This document shows positions 1 through 10,535 of a DNA stretch of 64,000 bases, one piece after another. Each line of letters begins with the position of its first letter. Within the stretch, counting starts at the first letter, position 1. The stretch lies in assembly GCA_023101885.1 (NCBI GenBank), contig JALPQD010000393.1, forward strand, positions 1-64,000. The letters are read 5' to 3'. The notes beneath the pieces are model-generated. The model did not search any database. It was given only the letters and a program-made list of their open reading frames with translations, and was not told the DNA's origin. A program made the translations under genes and the position numbers. The stretch comes from Typhlomys cinereus (Eukaryota > Chordata > Mammalia > Rodentia > Platacanthomyidae).

Positions 1-103
1 CTTTCTTACAAGCAAGAATGTGTTACAGGAATAGTCTTTTCTCTGTTTATCAATATCCCTGCTGGGTTACCAAATGTTGCAGGGTCCCTGTTCAGGGGCC
101 AAA
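1..103 (-). mobile_element. ERV internal start with Lys-type primer-binding site
   Basis: On the minus strand, the LTR at 104-789 is followed after a two-base spacer by an 18-nt stretch (84-101) that matches the tRNA-Lys3-type primer-binding site at 16 of 18 positions. The internal region of the element then runs out of the window at position 1. A Lys primer is typical of class II (betaretrovirus-like) endogenous retroviruses. No gag reading frame is visible in the 80 bases available. Confidence 0.7.
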
Positions 104-789
104 TGTTATAGGAATGACCGTCCCAGTGTTGCAGGGTTTTGTGTTCTGGAGTCAAAGATTGAAACCAGAACATGTGTAGAGGATTAAGATAGAGTTTATT
201 AGAGGAGAGAAAGGCTGGAACTCACAGAGAAGTGGAGTGCCATGAGGGGCTATGGCGCAGGGGAGAATGGAATCCAGGCATGGAACCCATCAGCAGCAAG
301 GAACAAGAAATGGACTCATGGCACTAGATGAGGGGCAGGCACCAAAGAACTCATGGAATCCATGAGGAGCAAGGAGCTAGAAAGAACTCTTGGCACTCCC
401 AGTGCCAGGAGGGGCTAGGGCATCAAAGATGGCTGCCAAGGTCAGGCACGTTTATACACCTAGACAAGCCAGGGGAAACTGGCTTTTTCTCTTTGGTTAA
501 CTCCCACAGGGCCCAACCCAGTTGCTCTTGGCGCAGATGGGGCTAGAGATCAAGTTGTTTATTTGATATGGAGAACTCTTCTCCAAAATCTCTTCCTGAG
601 GAAGTTGGCCATCTTATCTTTGAGGATTGGAGTTAGTTCCTCAGCAGGAGTGTTCCTTCTGGGAGATTCAGCAATGGGGGATGACCTTCAGGAATGACCA
701 AAGACCTTAGAGACCCATCCCAGCAGAGCTGCTCTAATCCTTCCTTACTTGTCTATGGTGTGTGGTTTCCTAGTTAGAACTTCTCAACA
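104..789 (-). mobile_element. ERV LTR (copy 1), probably the 5' LTR
   Basis: The LTR reads on the minus strand. It ends in CA at 104, next to the primer-binding site, and probably begins with TG at 789. A TATA box sits at 451-456, a probable start site at about 421-423, and the polyadenylation signal AATAAA at 195-200. The R/U5 boundary is near 180, judged from where two retrocopies elsewhere in the window acquire poly(A). This gives U3 of about 366 nt, R of about 243 nt and U5 of about 76 nt. The R region carries imperfect tandem units built round the words CATGAGGGGC and CATGGAATCC. The left boundary is firm and the right one is estimated from the second copy. Confidence 0.7.
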
Positions 790-1176
790 GCCATCCTTAC
801 TTATAATTGATCTGTTGCCATCTTCTATATTAGAAGCAAGAATATATGAAAGAGCAATAGTATGTAGCATCCATGTCTAGGAGAGGATGGTGGGAGCTAG
901 CTAGCTGGCCTGGCAACACAGGCCTTGCTTCTCAGAGCCTGTTTTCTCTTCTCAGTTCGGCTTGGCTAGCTCATAATCCAAAGTCAGCTCTTTGCTTCTC
1001 ATCCTACTGTGTCTGACTTCAGTTTTTTAACTCTAATACTTCTTTCAGTCCTGACTTCTGTTCTCACTGCAGCACAGGTGAGCAACTGTAATCTCACCAT
1101 GGGCCCCTATCTCTTACCGCCTATGGAGAGCTGCCTCCCTATATCACTAGGAATTAGGTCCCCCCCCCACTACTAT
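790..1176. other. Unassigned intergenic sequence
   Basis: No gene, RNA or repeat is recognised here. Open frames are short and show no family resemblance. Confidence 0.5.
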
Positions 1177-1515
1177 TGTGGTTTAAATATGAAAATCCCC
1201 ATAGGTACAAGTACTTAAATCCTTCATCCCCAGCGGGACAGTTATGAAAACCTCTAGGAGGTGAAGTCTAGAGGAAGGAAATGTGCCACTGAGATGGATC
1301 TTGAAGTGTCATATCCCAGTTCCATGCTTGTTCTTGCTCCTTTTTCTGTATTGTGGATGCAGTAGTATGAACCACCAGCTCCTGCTCCTGCCCCCTTTCC
1401 CCTTCTCTGCCACAGTAGATTCTGTCTGGAATTGTGAGCCAAACATAAAATCCTTTCTCTCTAAAATTGCTTTGGTCAGAGTATTTTATCACAGCAACAG
1501 AAAGAAACTTAAACA
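1177..1515 (+). mobile_element. MT-type MaLR solo LTR
   Basis: The sequence opens TGTGGTTTAAATATG and closes with the MT-type ending that contains ATCACAGCAACAGAAAG followed by ACA. The flanks are ACTAT on the left and ACTAA on the right, a 4-of-5 match to the 5-bp target duplication expected of class III LTR elements. It is an old, non-coding solo LTR. Confidence 0.65.
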
Positions 1516-2407
1516 ACTAATGAAGTGATAGTGAACAAAACTTGTAACTTCTCTGAAGTGAACCTATTTTAGAAAAAAAAAAAAAATACAATGATAACCA
1601 TTTTACAAGGTCTTGAAGAGATTGAAATGAGATAATAGGAGCTGACTATATAGTTCAGCAAAGTAAGGTGCCTACTTATAACCTGGGACTTGTGGAAGAA
1701 GGCGAGAACTGACTTTTGAAAATTGTTCTCTGATCTCTACCCATGTACTATGGCATGTACAAAGACATGCATGAAGGCATGAATTCTCTTTCTCTCTCTC
1801 AAGTATATATGTATTTTAAAATGAGATAAATGTCTAGTATTTGTTAAGATATTTTTTTATATGTGTGAAAATGTTCCTTAATTTTAAAATGGCGTACCAC
1901 TTTAGATGCTAACGGTTACCAAAACATTCAAGTCTTGGAGGCTGCTTTCATATCAATGGCTGCTTTCTGACCAGTGGTTGCTGAAGGCTGCAATGTCAGT
2001 GGTAGTTTCTTATAATAAGACAACAGTGAAATTGCTACGGTTGATTCTTCCTTTTGTGAAATACATCTAGGGAACTTGCAATGTAGTTTATAGCATTTTA
2101 CCTACAGTAAAGCTTCTTCCCAAACTGGAATCAATCTTTTAAATTCGCATCATTCCTTTTGCAGTTAAGTTATAAAGTAGAAGTTTATTTTTGGGAGATT
2201 AGCTTTAAATATCAACTTGCACACTGAGATATGAACTTTCAGGCACACATGCAAAAATTATTTACAATTTCTGAGGAAGCCGTTGGGGAATTGTCTAATA
2301 AAGGTTGACAGAACAAGCCCATGTTGGATGGGGCCATTTTCTAGGCAGGGGGGATAACATGGAGAATGAACAAGTTGGCTTTGGCAGATTGACAAGTTAG
2401 AAAGTAT
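1516..2407. other. Intergenic, with a B2-like SINE fragment
   Basis: About 1640-1785 resembles a diverged plus-strand B2-like SINE: a GAGCTGACTATATAGTTCAGC head, a 'TCTGATCTCTACCCATG' body and a terminal CATG-rich tail. The rest of the stretch shows nothing recognisable. Confidence 0.4.
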
Positions 2408-3010
2408 TGTTGCAGAGACAGGAAACGACCATCCCAATGTTGTAGGGCTCTTGTGTTCTGGAGTCAAAGATTAAAACCAAAACAGTGTGTAGAAGATTAA
2501 GGTAGAGTTTATTAGAGGAGAGAAAGGTTGGGACTCATGAACTCCAGATGTGGAGTGCCACATGGGGTTAGGACGCCTCCATAAGAAGCAGGTAAGAAAC
2601 AGACTCATGGCACTAATACCATGAGGGGCTAGGGTGCCAAAGATGGCTGCCAGGGCCAGGTATATTTACATACCTCGCCAAGCCTGGGAAACTGGCTTTT
2701 TCTCATTGATTAACTCCCATTGGGGCCTCAATCCTGTTGCTCTTAGGCCATGTGGACTAGAGGTCAAGTTGTTTGATGTGGGGAGCTCCTCTCCACAATC
2801 TCTTCATAGGGAAGTTGGCCATTTATCTCTGAGAGGATGGAGTCAGTTCCTCAGCAGGAATGTTCCTTTGGGATGATTCCAACAGTGGGGGATGGCCTTC
2901 AGGAATTCCAAAGATCTTCAAAGACCTTGAGAGACCCATCCCAGCATGGCGGCTCTAATCCTGCCTCAGATTCCTCTGTCTCAGTCTTCCTATGGCTGTG
3001 GTATGAACTG
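2408..3010 (-). mobile_element. ERV LTR (copy 2), same family as 104-789
   Basis: This copy aligns end to end with the LTR at 104-789: the same U5, the same TTTATTAGAGGAGAG polyadenylation region near 2506-2520, the same R words and the same U3 tract ending near GAGACCCATCCCAGC. The TATA region is degraded and R is shorter by some internal repeat units. No primer-binding site follows on the left, so this is probably a solo LTR or a detached one. The right boundary is approximate. Confidence 0.7.
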
Positions 3011-5141
3011 TTCTCTTGGCTCCTAAGGTTGATATGAAATCTCCATCATAATGAACTGTAACCCAGAGAAGCAAGATCTGTAAACTGAAAAAAAAAAAAA
3101 AAATCCTCGCTCTCCTAAATGTTTGTGTTGTGTTTCCATCATAGCAATTGAATAAGTAGCTAAGAGAATAGTGTAAATCTTTCAATTTTGTTCTAGCCGC
3201 TTTCACAGCATCCTCACCAAGAGTAGACTGCATTTCAAGCACACACTGTCTTTGAAGTCCTCCCCTGTTAAATTGACCGTGAGATAGTTTCAGTTTTCTT
3301 GTTATTTCCGTAAGTTAGCTCTACTGAATTGTTCTGCCATTCAAGTTGTCTATGAAAATTAGAACCAGCTTCCTCTAAATTCCTGCTAATAATAATATTT
3401 GACCTTTTCCTGTGGGTCACAAATGTTCTTAATGGCACCTACAAGGGAAAATCCTTTCCAGATGGTTTTTAGCTAATATTGCCTGTCAGATGAGTCACTG
3501 ATAGTTAAACCCTTACAAAGTGTATTTCTTGTATAATAACACTTGAAGATCATAATTACTTTCTGATCTGTGGGCTCCTTGAAATGCAGCAAGAATTCCA
3601 AACATGCACAGCACTGTCACAAATGATCTTGAAGGGCAAAGCTAGGAGTTTGACACTTTTAATGATTATTTACAGAGAGATATGATTCTGGCAAAAAGAA
3701 ATTAAATGATTTTATTTTGAGTTTGAGTAATAATGTTACAGTTGTTTTGTGGCTATATTCTGAAAAAATACCATTGAAGGATCCAGGAAAGACTGCTTCA
3801 GTGAGACCTAAGTAACTTAGTAGAGGGAAATGTGACCCTGAAGTGAATTCAGGTTCAATCAGATAAACAAAGAAATACTTCAAATACAGTGAAAATAGGA
3901 AAGGTCCTACCTAAAAGGAATAGGAAATTAGTTCTCTTTAGGAGAATTGGTTATTGTCTAGGTAGATGAGTTAGATTTCAAAGTAGGACAGTAGACAGTT
4001 GAAAATGTTTAGAAGCGATGCTGCATCTTAGAGCAGAGAACAAAACTATTCACTGTGTTATTGCTCAAAATCTTTTAAAGGATTCTAAATAGGGAACACT
4101 TCTAAGCATTTTGGGCCAGATATGGGAGGACTAGTAGGGTGTAGTATGAAGTGCAGGAGGCCTTTCACAAAGGCTACAAAAACCTGTTAGCAAAGAGGAA
4201 GGCTGGAAACTTCCAGTAGAAGCTGATTAAAACTATGCCACAGGTGCAGAGATTTGTCAATGCCTAAAGGAAACCTGTGACTCCTTGCAATCATGAGACC
4301 TGTAATGCATAAAATGTATGTAGAACTACATGTAACAGAGCATGTGCAAGAAAGTCCATGTGCAAATGATCCCAAAAAGCCTGTGAAATATGATATAAAA
4401 ATTTCATCCAGATCTCCTCCAGTTCCAACCTGCTTCCTCCCCTCATAAATGCATATCTTTTAAATAAGCTGAGCCTATCTCTGCTACTGCATTCATCTCT
4501 GTCACTCTTTGTTCCAGCATACAAAAGCCTGGAGCATCTATTGAGGTGCCTTCACAATCCCAGTATCCAACAATATTGACTTACAATGCCAGGACTTTAT
4601 CAGCATGTGGAAGGAGGTATTTTGCAAGCTGTTATGCCAACCACTGTAGGTCAAATAAAATGCTATTGTAGTTGAAAGAAAATTCCAAACGTAAAATAAT
4701 CCCATGATGTGAAGTAGGGAAAAAGACAAAGCTTGGTACCTCAATGATGGTCTATAGCATAATTAATAATATATAACTACTCAGAACTATATAAACATAT
4801 TGGTATCCCTTTCCTCCTCTTTGACACTGAAGTACTTCTCAGTTCATGACATATTTTATATGAAAATAAAAAGAAAAGGAAGTTAAGCCTGGCTCCAACA
4901 TCCTTGAGTATTATTCTTCCAAATATGTTCAAACAAATGATTTCAAAAGTTGAAAGAGGCACATTGTTTTGATACTTTTCGGATTTTAGAAACTACATCT
5001 CCAAATAATCCACAGAATAAAGGAAATTTTGTATATTTATAGACTTTATAGGGAAGTGGAGTTTGAACCTAGAGAGGAGGGATCTTTTAGTTTAGCAGAT
5101 TAGTTAAGTGAAGATTCTAGATAGGATAAAGGCACTGGTTT
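3011..5141. other. Unassigned intergenic sequence
   Basis: This is AT-rich DNA with a short poly(A) at 3088-3102. I see no gene, no RNA gene and no repeat family that I can name. All open frames are short and lack recognisable domains. Confidence 0.5.
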
Positions 5142-5443
5142 AAGAGGCTAATCCTGGAGCTGGAGAGGTGGCTCAGGGGTTAAACCTCTGCCTTGCAGGC
5201 AAAAGGTCTTGAGTTCGGATCCTAGACCCCATGTATAGACGCGGGGCAGAAGTGGGGGCGGCCTGTGTTTCTGGTCCTGGTAGGGCGGAGCCTATGAATT
5301 CCCGGACAGAGTAAACAAGGAGGAGGTGGAGGCGGTCCATGGTGGTTCCCGAATTCGTCTGTGGTTCTACACACACACACATACATACACATGCATACAC
5401 ACACAAATGAATAAATAATAAAAAAAATTAAAGAAGCTAGTCC
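5142..5443 (+). mobile_element. Young GC-rich B2-superfamily SINE
   Basis: This tRNA-derived SINE has a pol III A box (TGGCTCAGGGG) near its start and a B box (GAGTTCGGATCC) about 45 bp later. A GC-rich body, a CA-rich tract and an AATAAA-containing A-rich tail follow. The flanks AAGAGGCTAATCCT (from 5143) and AAGAAGCTAGTCCT (from 5431) are a slightly diverged target-site duplication. The AATAAA in the tail places it with the polyadenylation-capable (T+) SINEs. Confidence 0.85.
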
Positions 5444-6171
5444 TATAGTCTTACTCTACGTGGAGCTGCTACACCAAGGGAAGATACTAGATAGGATATT
5501 AGGTGTAACTAGTCCCTTCTACCTAGACTTCTTTGACCTATAGTTCACTCAAGCCTGTAATGAATATTGTTCACATTCACTTCCTATTAATTCTATAGTA
5601 CCTCCTGTGCAGCCCCATCTTCTCCCTAAATAGTCTAGTCTTCCTTCTTCCTTCTAATTTCATTTCTTTCTCTTTCTCTATGTCTTCAGTGAGTAAAATA
5701 TCTTTGTGTTTTTCTAACCTGGAGTGATATATAGTTGTCAGAAATAAGCAACTGTACTACTCATGTAGGGCCTGTGTTCTGAGAAATGAATTTTCTAAAA
5801 TGTCATCATTATGTACTTACCTGGACTTTGTATTTCAGGATAAATACTGTTTAGAGTTCACAGCTATTTTTCTTTGTAAGTCTGTAGTCTCGTTAGTGAT
5901 TTTGATAAGACAATAGAAAAAACTTTGAAAGTTGTCCCTTGAGTCATCAAGTCCATTTTTTTCAGAGTCTGTCAGAATGTGATCCAGTTCTTCTGATTTT
6001 TATTTTCTTCAGCGATCTGGACAGTTGGACAACCCTACCTTGAAGCTAAACACCAAAGACTTAGCCCTCCAGACACATGGTATTCACTGGAGTCTTATAA
6101 TGCATGTGACTCAAATAGAGGGATCTTTAATCATGATAAATTCTCTTTTTCTGTTTTCTTCTGTTTTTGGG
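5444..6171. other. Unassigned intergenic sequence
   Basis: No gene or nameable repeat is seen in this stretch. Confidence 0.5.
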
Positions 6172-6540
6172 GGGTATGTCATGGTTTGAAATGTGTCCCC
6201 CACAGTCTCATTTGTTTGGCAAGGTCATAGCACCTTGAGAAGCAGAGCCTTGCTGGAAGAAGGCAGTCACAAGGGATGGGCCTTGAAATGGATTAGTCCC
6301 ACCCTACCTTCAGGAGAAGTCGGCCTTTGTAGCAAGCAGTCTGGTAGCTCTCAGCCTCCAAGACGTTTGCAATAATTTAGCCTGTCTCCAGCTTCAGCCA
6401 GCCAGCCATGCTGTCCCCAACATGAGAGACTGTATCTCTCCTATGGAATTGTAAACTGAATAAATCTCCCTTTCTCCCTTAAGTTGATTGACTTTGAATG
6501 CTCTCTTATGGCAATAGTTAAGAATAACCGTTACAGGGTA
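6172..6540 (+). mobile_element. MT-type MaLR solo LTR with perfect 5-bp TSD
   Basis: The LTR body spans 6177-6535. It begins TGTCATGGTTTGAA, carries AATAAA shortly before its end (CTGAATAAATCTCC) and finishes in TTACA. The 5-bp sequence GGGTA flanks it exactly on both sides (6172-6176 and 6536-6540). Length (359 bp), ends and duplication size all fit an MTC/MTD-like class III solo LTR. Confidence 0.85.
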
Positions 6541-6700
6541 CATGTGTGCATGTATGTGTATGTGTATTCGTGTGTGTGTGTGTGTGTGTGTGTGTAGAGG
6601 AGTGTGTACATACATGTGTATGTGGAGGCCAGAAGTTGATGTCCAGTATCTTCTTTGATCTCTTCTTTATCTGCTAGCCCATTCTCTAGTCCATTTTCAA
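6541..6700 (-). repeat. (TG)n microsatellite with SINE fragment
   Basis: A TG-repeat at about 6570-6594 is followed by a short minus-strand SINE-like stretch containing GTGGAGGCCAGAAGTTGATGT, typical of B4/B2-like rodent SINEs. Confidence 0.5.
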
Positions 6701-7000
6701 GATGATATTTTTAGAAATAAGCCTTCCTTAAGTAGGAAGGAACAAAAGCAATGATTTCAGATAAGAATCTTATTTTGTTATGATACAATGATTGTATATA
6801 GAAAGTGAAGATCAAGATACAATGGATATGCTAAATTATGCCACATACACTTTCCAGTAAGTTAAATTCTGAGCAAGTCAAAGGCTTCCACAAAAAGTGA
6901 TCTTAAGAATCAGGATATTGCATTAGGGATTTTGTTAAATTTGCTACTGTTATAGACTTACCTTTTTTGGACTTTTGTTTTATTTTTAATTTTTAAAAAT

Positions 7001-7280
7001 GAGGCTGGAAAAATGGCTCAGGGATTAAGACTCTGCCATAAAAACAGAAGGACATGGATTAGGATCCTGGGGTCCCACATAAAAATACCAGGTAAAGATG
7101 ACAACTGCTGGAAGGCAGAGCCTGGGAAATTCCAGAGGAAGCAAAAAATAGGTAGAAGCAACAGGATGACCTTGAAGTCACTCTTGGTCCTCCACAGGGA
7201 CACAAAGTGCTTTCTGATGCACACACACACAAACACATGCACACATGCATATCCAAAACAAATAGATAAGAAGTTTATTT
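7001..7280 (+). mobile_element. Older B2-like SINE
   Basis: The element starts GAGGCTGGAAAAATGGCTCAG and has a B-box-like region near 7060. It runs through a body containing AGAGCCTGGGAAATTCCAG and ends in a CA-rich tail at 7220-7250. It is more diverged than the GC-rich SINE at 5142-5443. Confidence 0.7.
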
Positions 7281-7284
7281 TTTA

Positions 7285-7495
7285 AATTGCTGTTAATTTA
7301 AAAATATTTTATTTATTCGAGAGAGGAGAAGAAAGCAAGAAGAAGACATGCCATGATGCATGGGTGGAGGTCAAAGAACAACTTTGGAAGTCATTTTTCT
7401 CCTTCTGCCATATGGGATTCTGGGGATTCAACTGGGATTGCGAGGTTTGCAGTCAGGTGACTTAACTGCTGAGCTTGTTGGCCCATGTTGTTAAC
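7285..7495 (-). mobile_element. B4-like SINE, minus strand
   Basis: Read on the minus strand, it starts near GGGCCAACAAGCTCAGCAG. It passes through a segment equivalent to GGAGGTCAAAGAACAACTTTGG on the plus strand and ends in an A-rich tail at about 7285-7310. Confidence 0.55.
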
Positions 7496-7560
7496 ACTGC
7501 TTAAAGCTCTAATATAGAATTCTTTCAAGAAATGAATTATCTATTGCAGATTCAGTTATT

Positions 7561-7692
7561 AAAAGTATTCTGGGTGCTCTAGTCCCTCATGGCATTTGGG
7601 GTGCCATGAGTCCATTTCTAGCTCCATGAGTTTCAAACTTTCTCTCCTCTAATAAACTCTACCTTAATCCTCAAAAAAAAAAAAGTATTCTG
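7561..7692 (+). mobile_element. L1-mobilised retrocopy of an ERV LTR R region
   Basis: The insert (7573-7680) matches the R region of the LTRs at 104-789 and 2408-3010. It begins at the block that lies about 33-35 nt downstream of the TATA box in copy 1. It ends 16 bases after AATAAA (7651-7656), followed by poly(A). The 12-bp sequence AAAAGTATTCTG occurs at 7561-7572 and 7681-7692, a perfect L1-style target duplication at a TTAAAA site. No U3 or U5 is present. Confidence 0.85.
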
Positions 7693-7913
7693 AAATATGA
7701 GTAATCCCAGAATGTTACCAGCCAAAACCTCAGTTCGACCCTTGAGTCATAACTCAAGTATTTCCTTAAATATAAAGTTTTTATTTTTCTCTTCAAGATG
7801 ACATTCAAAAATTGGATAGTCCTATTCATCTTAAACATCAAAAGTAAATCTGATCAGCCGAAGGAACCAGTTATTTAAAATTGAAGTATCTATGCTGGCA
7901 GGAACTTTAATGA
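7693..7913. other. Unassigned intergenic sequence
   Basis: Nothing recognisable is seen. Confidence 0.5.
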
Positions 7914-9090
7914 TTTTTTTTATAAATTGCTATTATTTCTAGTCTTCTTCAATGAAGAATAGCAAAGCTGTTCATGTATCACTTAGCATGGCAAATTTGG
8001 GTGGAGTATCTTCATGCTCCTAATTTGGAATATTCAAGATGTCTTTTGCTTCCATTTGTAATGGTCATGTTTTCATTTTTTTCCTGTATAATAATGTCAA
8101 ACATGCTGGGGTTTTTTATTATGTTTATTTTTTTCCCAATCATACAAACTTAATAGGTACCCTGTCCCCTCCCTCCCTCCACCCCTCCCCAGTCCCCCTT
8201 GCACCTTTCCCTCCTTTTCCCCTTGCTTTCACCCCCCTCCCTCCCTTTCTCCCAGTGCCTTCCTCTTCCCTCCCCCCATTCCCTGGAGCATCCTTTAGTT
8301 GAAAGTCAAACTTCCCTCTGTCCTCCACTCTAATGAGGTATAAGGACTCAGTGGCACTGCCCAGAGCAAGGTGATTGTTAATTCCTTGCCTCTAAGGATC
8401 CTAGTATTTGTGATCCATGTTAGACTTTGGGAGGTCATTAACATGATAAGGCATTGCACAGGTCATGCAAAGTCTGATTATGGCTACTGTGGTCCAAACT
8501 TGTGTGGAGGATCTTGCTCATCGTTGCTCTTCCCCATCTTTAGGCTCTTACAGTCTTACTGCCCCCTCTTCTGCAATTTCCCTGAGCTTTAGGATGGGGA
8601 GAGATTAGGCTGGCCTGGTTCCAGGTGATTAATGTAGGGTCTCTGATGTTCTAAATTATAGCTGGTTGTTATTTTCAGTTTTGCTGTTCCTGCACCGCCC
8701 TTGGCTCCATCCTGATTGCTATTGGAGGTCATCTCCTAATCAGAGATAAAAGGCTGTTTAAATGAAATCTTACTATAAGAGTAGATTCAAAGGTGGATGG
8801 AATAGGAGTAAGAGACTGCAGGGGGAGGTGTCAGTCTCCCATTTGCAGGATGGTTACCATCTATTTGCCAGTCACTATACCCTCTCTGACGAGTGAGATC
8901 AAACCCCTCAGTTGCAAGTGACCAGGAAGGAAAGTGAGTGAGCTTAACCAGATGTCTCACTACTTACTTGCAATACTTGATGGTGACTTATTTCTCTCTG
9001 CTGTAGCATGATCCCCTATCTCCTTATTTCTGGGGGGGGTGGGGCTTCTTCCCTTTCTCTCCTGTTTATAGTCTTTGCAATTACTGCAGG
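7914..9090 (-). mobile_element. L1 3' UTR with about 220 bp extra 3' sequence
   Basis: Read on the minus strand, this is the L1 3' UTR type seen at 50390-51396, where it directly follows the ORF2 C-terminus. It includes the long G-rich tract whose plus-strand form is CCCTCCCTCCACC at 8166-8190. After the usual A-rich end near 8105-8140 it continues for about 220 bp of other sequence, ending in an A-run at 7914-7922. The same extra sequence occurs at 39266-39490. The 5' end is truncated near 9085. No convincing target duplication was found. Confidence 0.7.
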
Positions 9091-9590
9091 TGTTACAAAG
9101 ATTTATCTTTGAATAAAACATGCGAGTTTTAACCAAGTCTTTTATTACATTTCTGATTTCAGTTGGAAGACATTTAGGCATGGTTTGACTTCTTCAGTCT
9201 ATTATGACATTGGCTAAAAGCTTAGTGTCATTAAAGTCACAGATGGACTAATCTGGAGGTACATCATGACTTCATCTACATGCCTTGGTTAAATGGCTAA
9301 AAGGCTAGATTCAAAACTATTGCCAAAAGGGTCTTCACTCTGAGGGTTAATCTTGGTTGTCAACTTGACCAGATCTGGAATCAGCTAACAGACAAAGTGT
9401 TGGATTTACTAGTGCATGATTTTCTTATCACTTTAACTGAAATATGATGATTTACCTTAAATGTGGACAGCATTTTCTCATAGCAGCCCAGAAAAACAAA
9501 GTAAAAAGAAGTCTGAGAAAGAGTCTTTGCTTATTAGCTGCTTGTCTTCATGTCATATTGGCAAATTCATCTTTACTGTTTGCATCTTGC

Positions 9591-9952
9591 TGCTGCTGCT
9601 TTTCTTTTCTTTCTTTTTTTTTTTAGGATTAAGGTAGAGTTTATTAGAGGAGAGAAAGGCTGGAACTCATGGACTCCAGACGTGGAGTGCCATGAGGGGC
9701 TAGGGCACCGCGGAGAACTCATGGAGTGCCTGCCATGAGGGGCAAGCGCCAGAGAGAAATCATGGATCCCAGGCATGCAAACCATGAGAAGCAAGGAACA
9801 GACTCATGGCACTTTGAATGCCATGAGGGGCTAAGGCGCCAGAGAACTCATGGACTCCAGGCATGGAATCCATGAGAAGCAAGGAAAAAGAAATGGATTC
9901 ATGGTGCTCTGAGTGCCAGGAGGGGCTAGGGCGCTTGCTGCTGCTTTTCTTT
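9591..9952 (-). mobile_element. Second L1-mobilised LTR R-region retrocopy
   Basis: Read on the minus strand, the insert (9935 to about 9608) starts at GCGCCCTAGCCCCTC, the same point as the start of the retrocopy at 7573. It runs through three to four R repeat units, passes AATAAA and ends in A-rich sequence (plus-strand T-run 9605-9624). The 17-bp sequence TGCTGCTGCTTTTCTTT flanks it exactly (9591-9607 and 9936-9952). It lacks U3 and U5. Confidence 0.8.
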
Positions 9953-10174
9953 GCTGACACTGCCACCCAGCCTTTCAGTTGTTCAAGTGTGTAGACTGAA
10001 GAACAGTGGCTCTCTAGGAACCTTCCCAGCCTTTGGCACCACACTGGGTCTATTGAAACATCCAGCATCTTGGACTGAGCAACTACTGTGTTCTCAGCTT
10101 CTCCAGTGTGAAAGCATCCGTTGTTGAACTACAAAGACCATATCATCATGTAAGGCAACCTAATAATAGCTCTT

Positions 10175-10455
10175 TATTAAAATGTTTTATTTATTAACAA
10201 GACGAGAAAGAGAACAGAAAAGAGAGACAGAAAGGCAGAGAGAGAGAATCAGAGAGAACAAGAGAGAAAGAGAGGAGTTGGGAGAAAAAGGAATAGGTAT
10301 GTGTGTCACAGTACCTATGTGGAGGTCAGAGGTCAATTTACAGAAATCTGTTGTCTCCTGCTACCATGTGGACTATAGGAACTGAACTCAGGTCACCAGA
10401 TTTGTGTACCACCACGTGTCTTTACCCACTGAGTCATCTCACTGGCCCTAAACCA
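10175..10455 (-). mobile_element. B4/B2-like SINE, minus strand
   Basis: The plus strand ends with CCCACTGAGTCATCTCACTGGCCC, the reverse complement of a SINE head. A purine-rich GAGA tract at 10200-10290 replaces the usual tail. It is inserted in the ORR1-like LTR. Confidence 0.55.
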
Positions 10456-10535
10456 CATTTTAAATATATATATATTCATATATTCATTCTGTTGGTTCTG
10501 TTACTCTAGAGAATTCTGACCAATATACTCACATG

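Larger units (their letters stand above)
9345..10535 (+). mobile_element. ORR1-like MaLR LTR with two nested insertions
   Basis: It starts near GGTTAATCTTGGTTGTCAACTT and ends near TCTGTTGGTTCTGTTACTCTAGAG at 10485-10530, the ends seen also in the element at 40863-41455. Two later insertions split it: the LTR retrocopy at 9591-9952 and a SINE at about 10175-10455. Confidence 0.55.
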
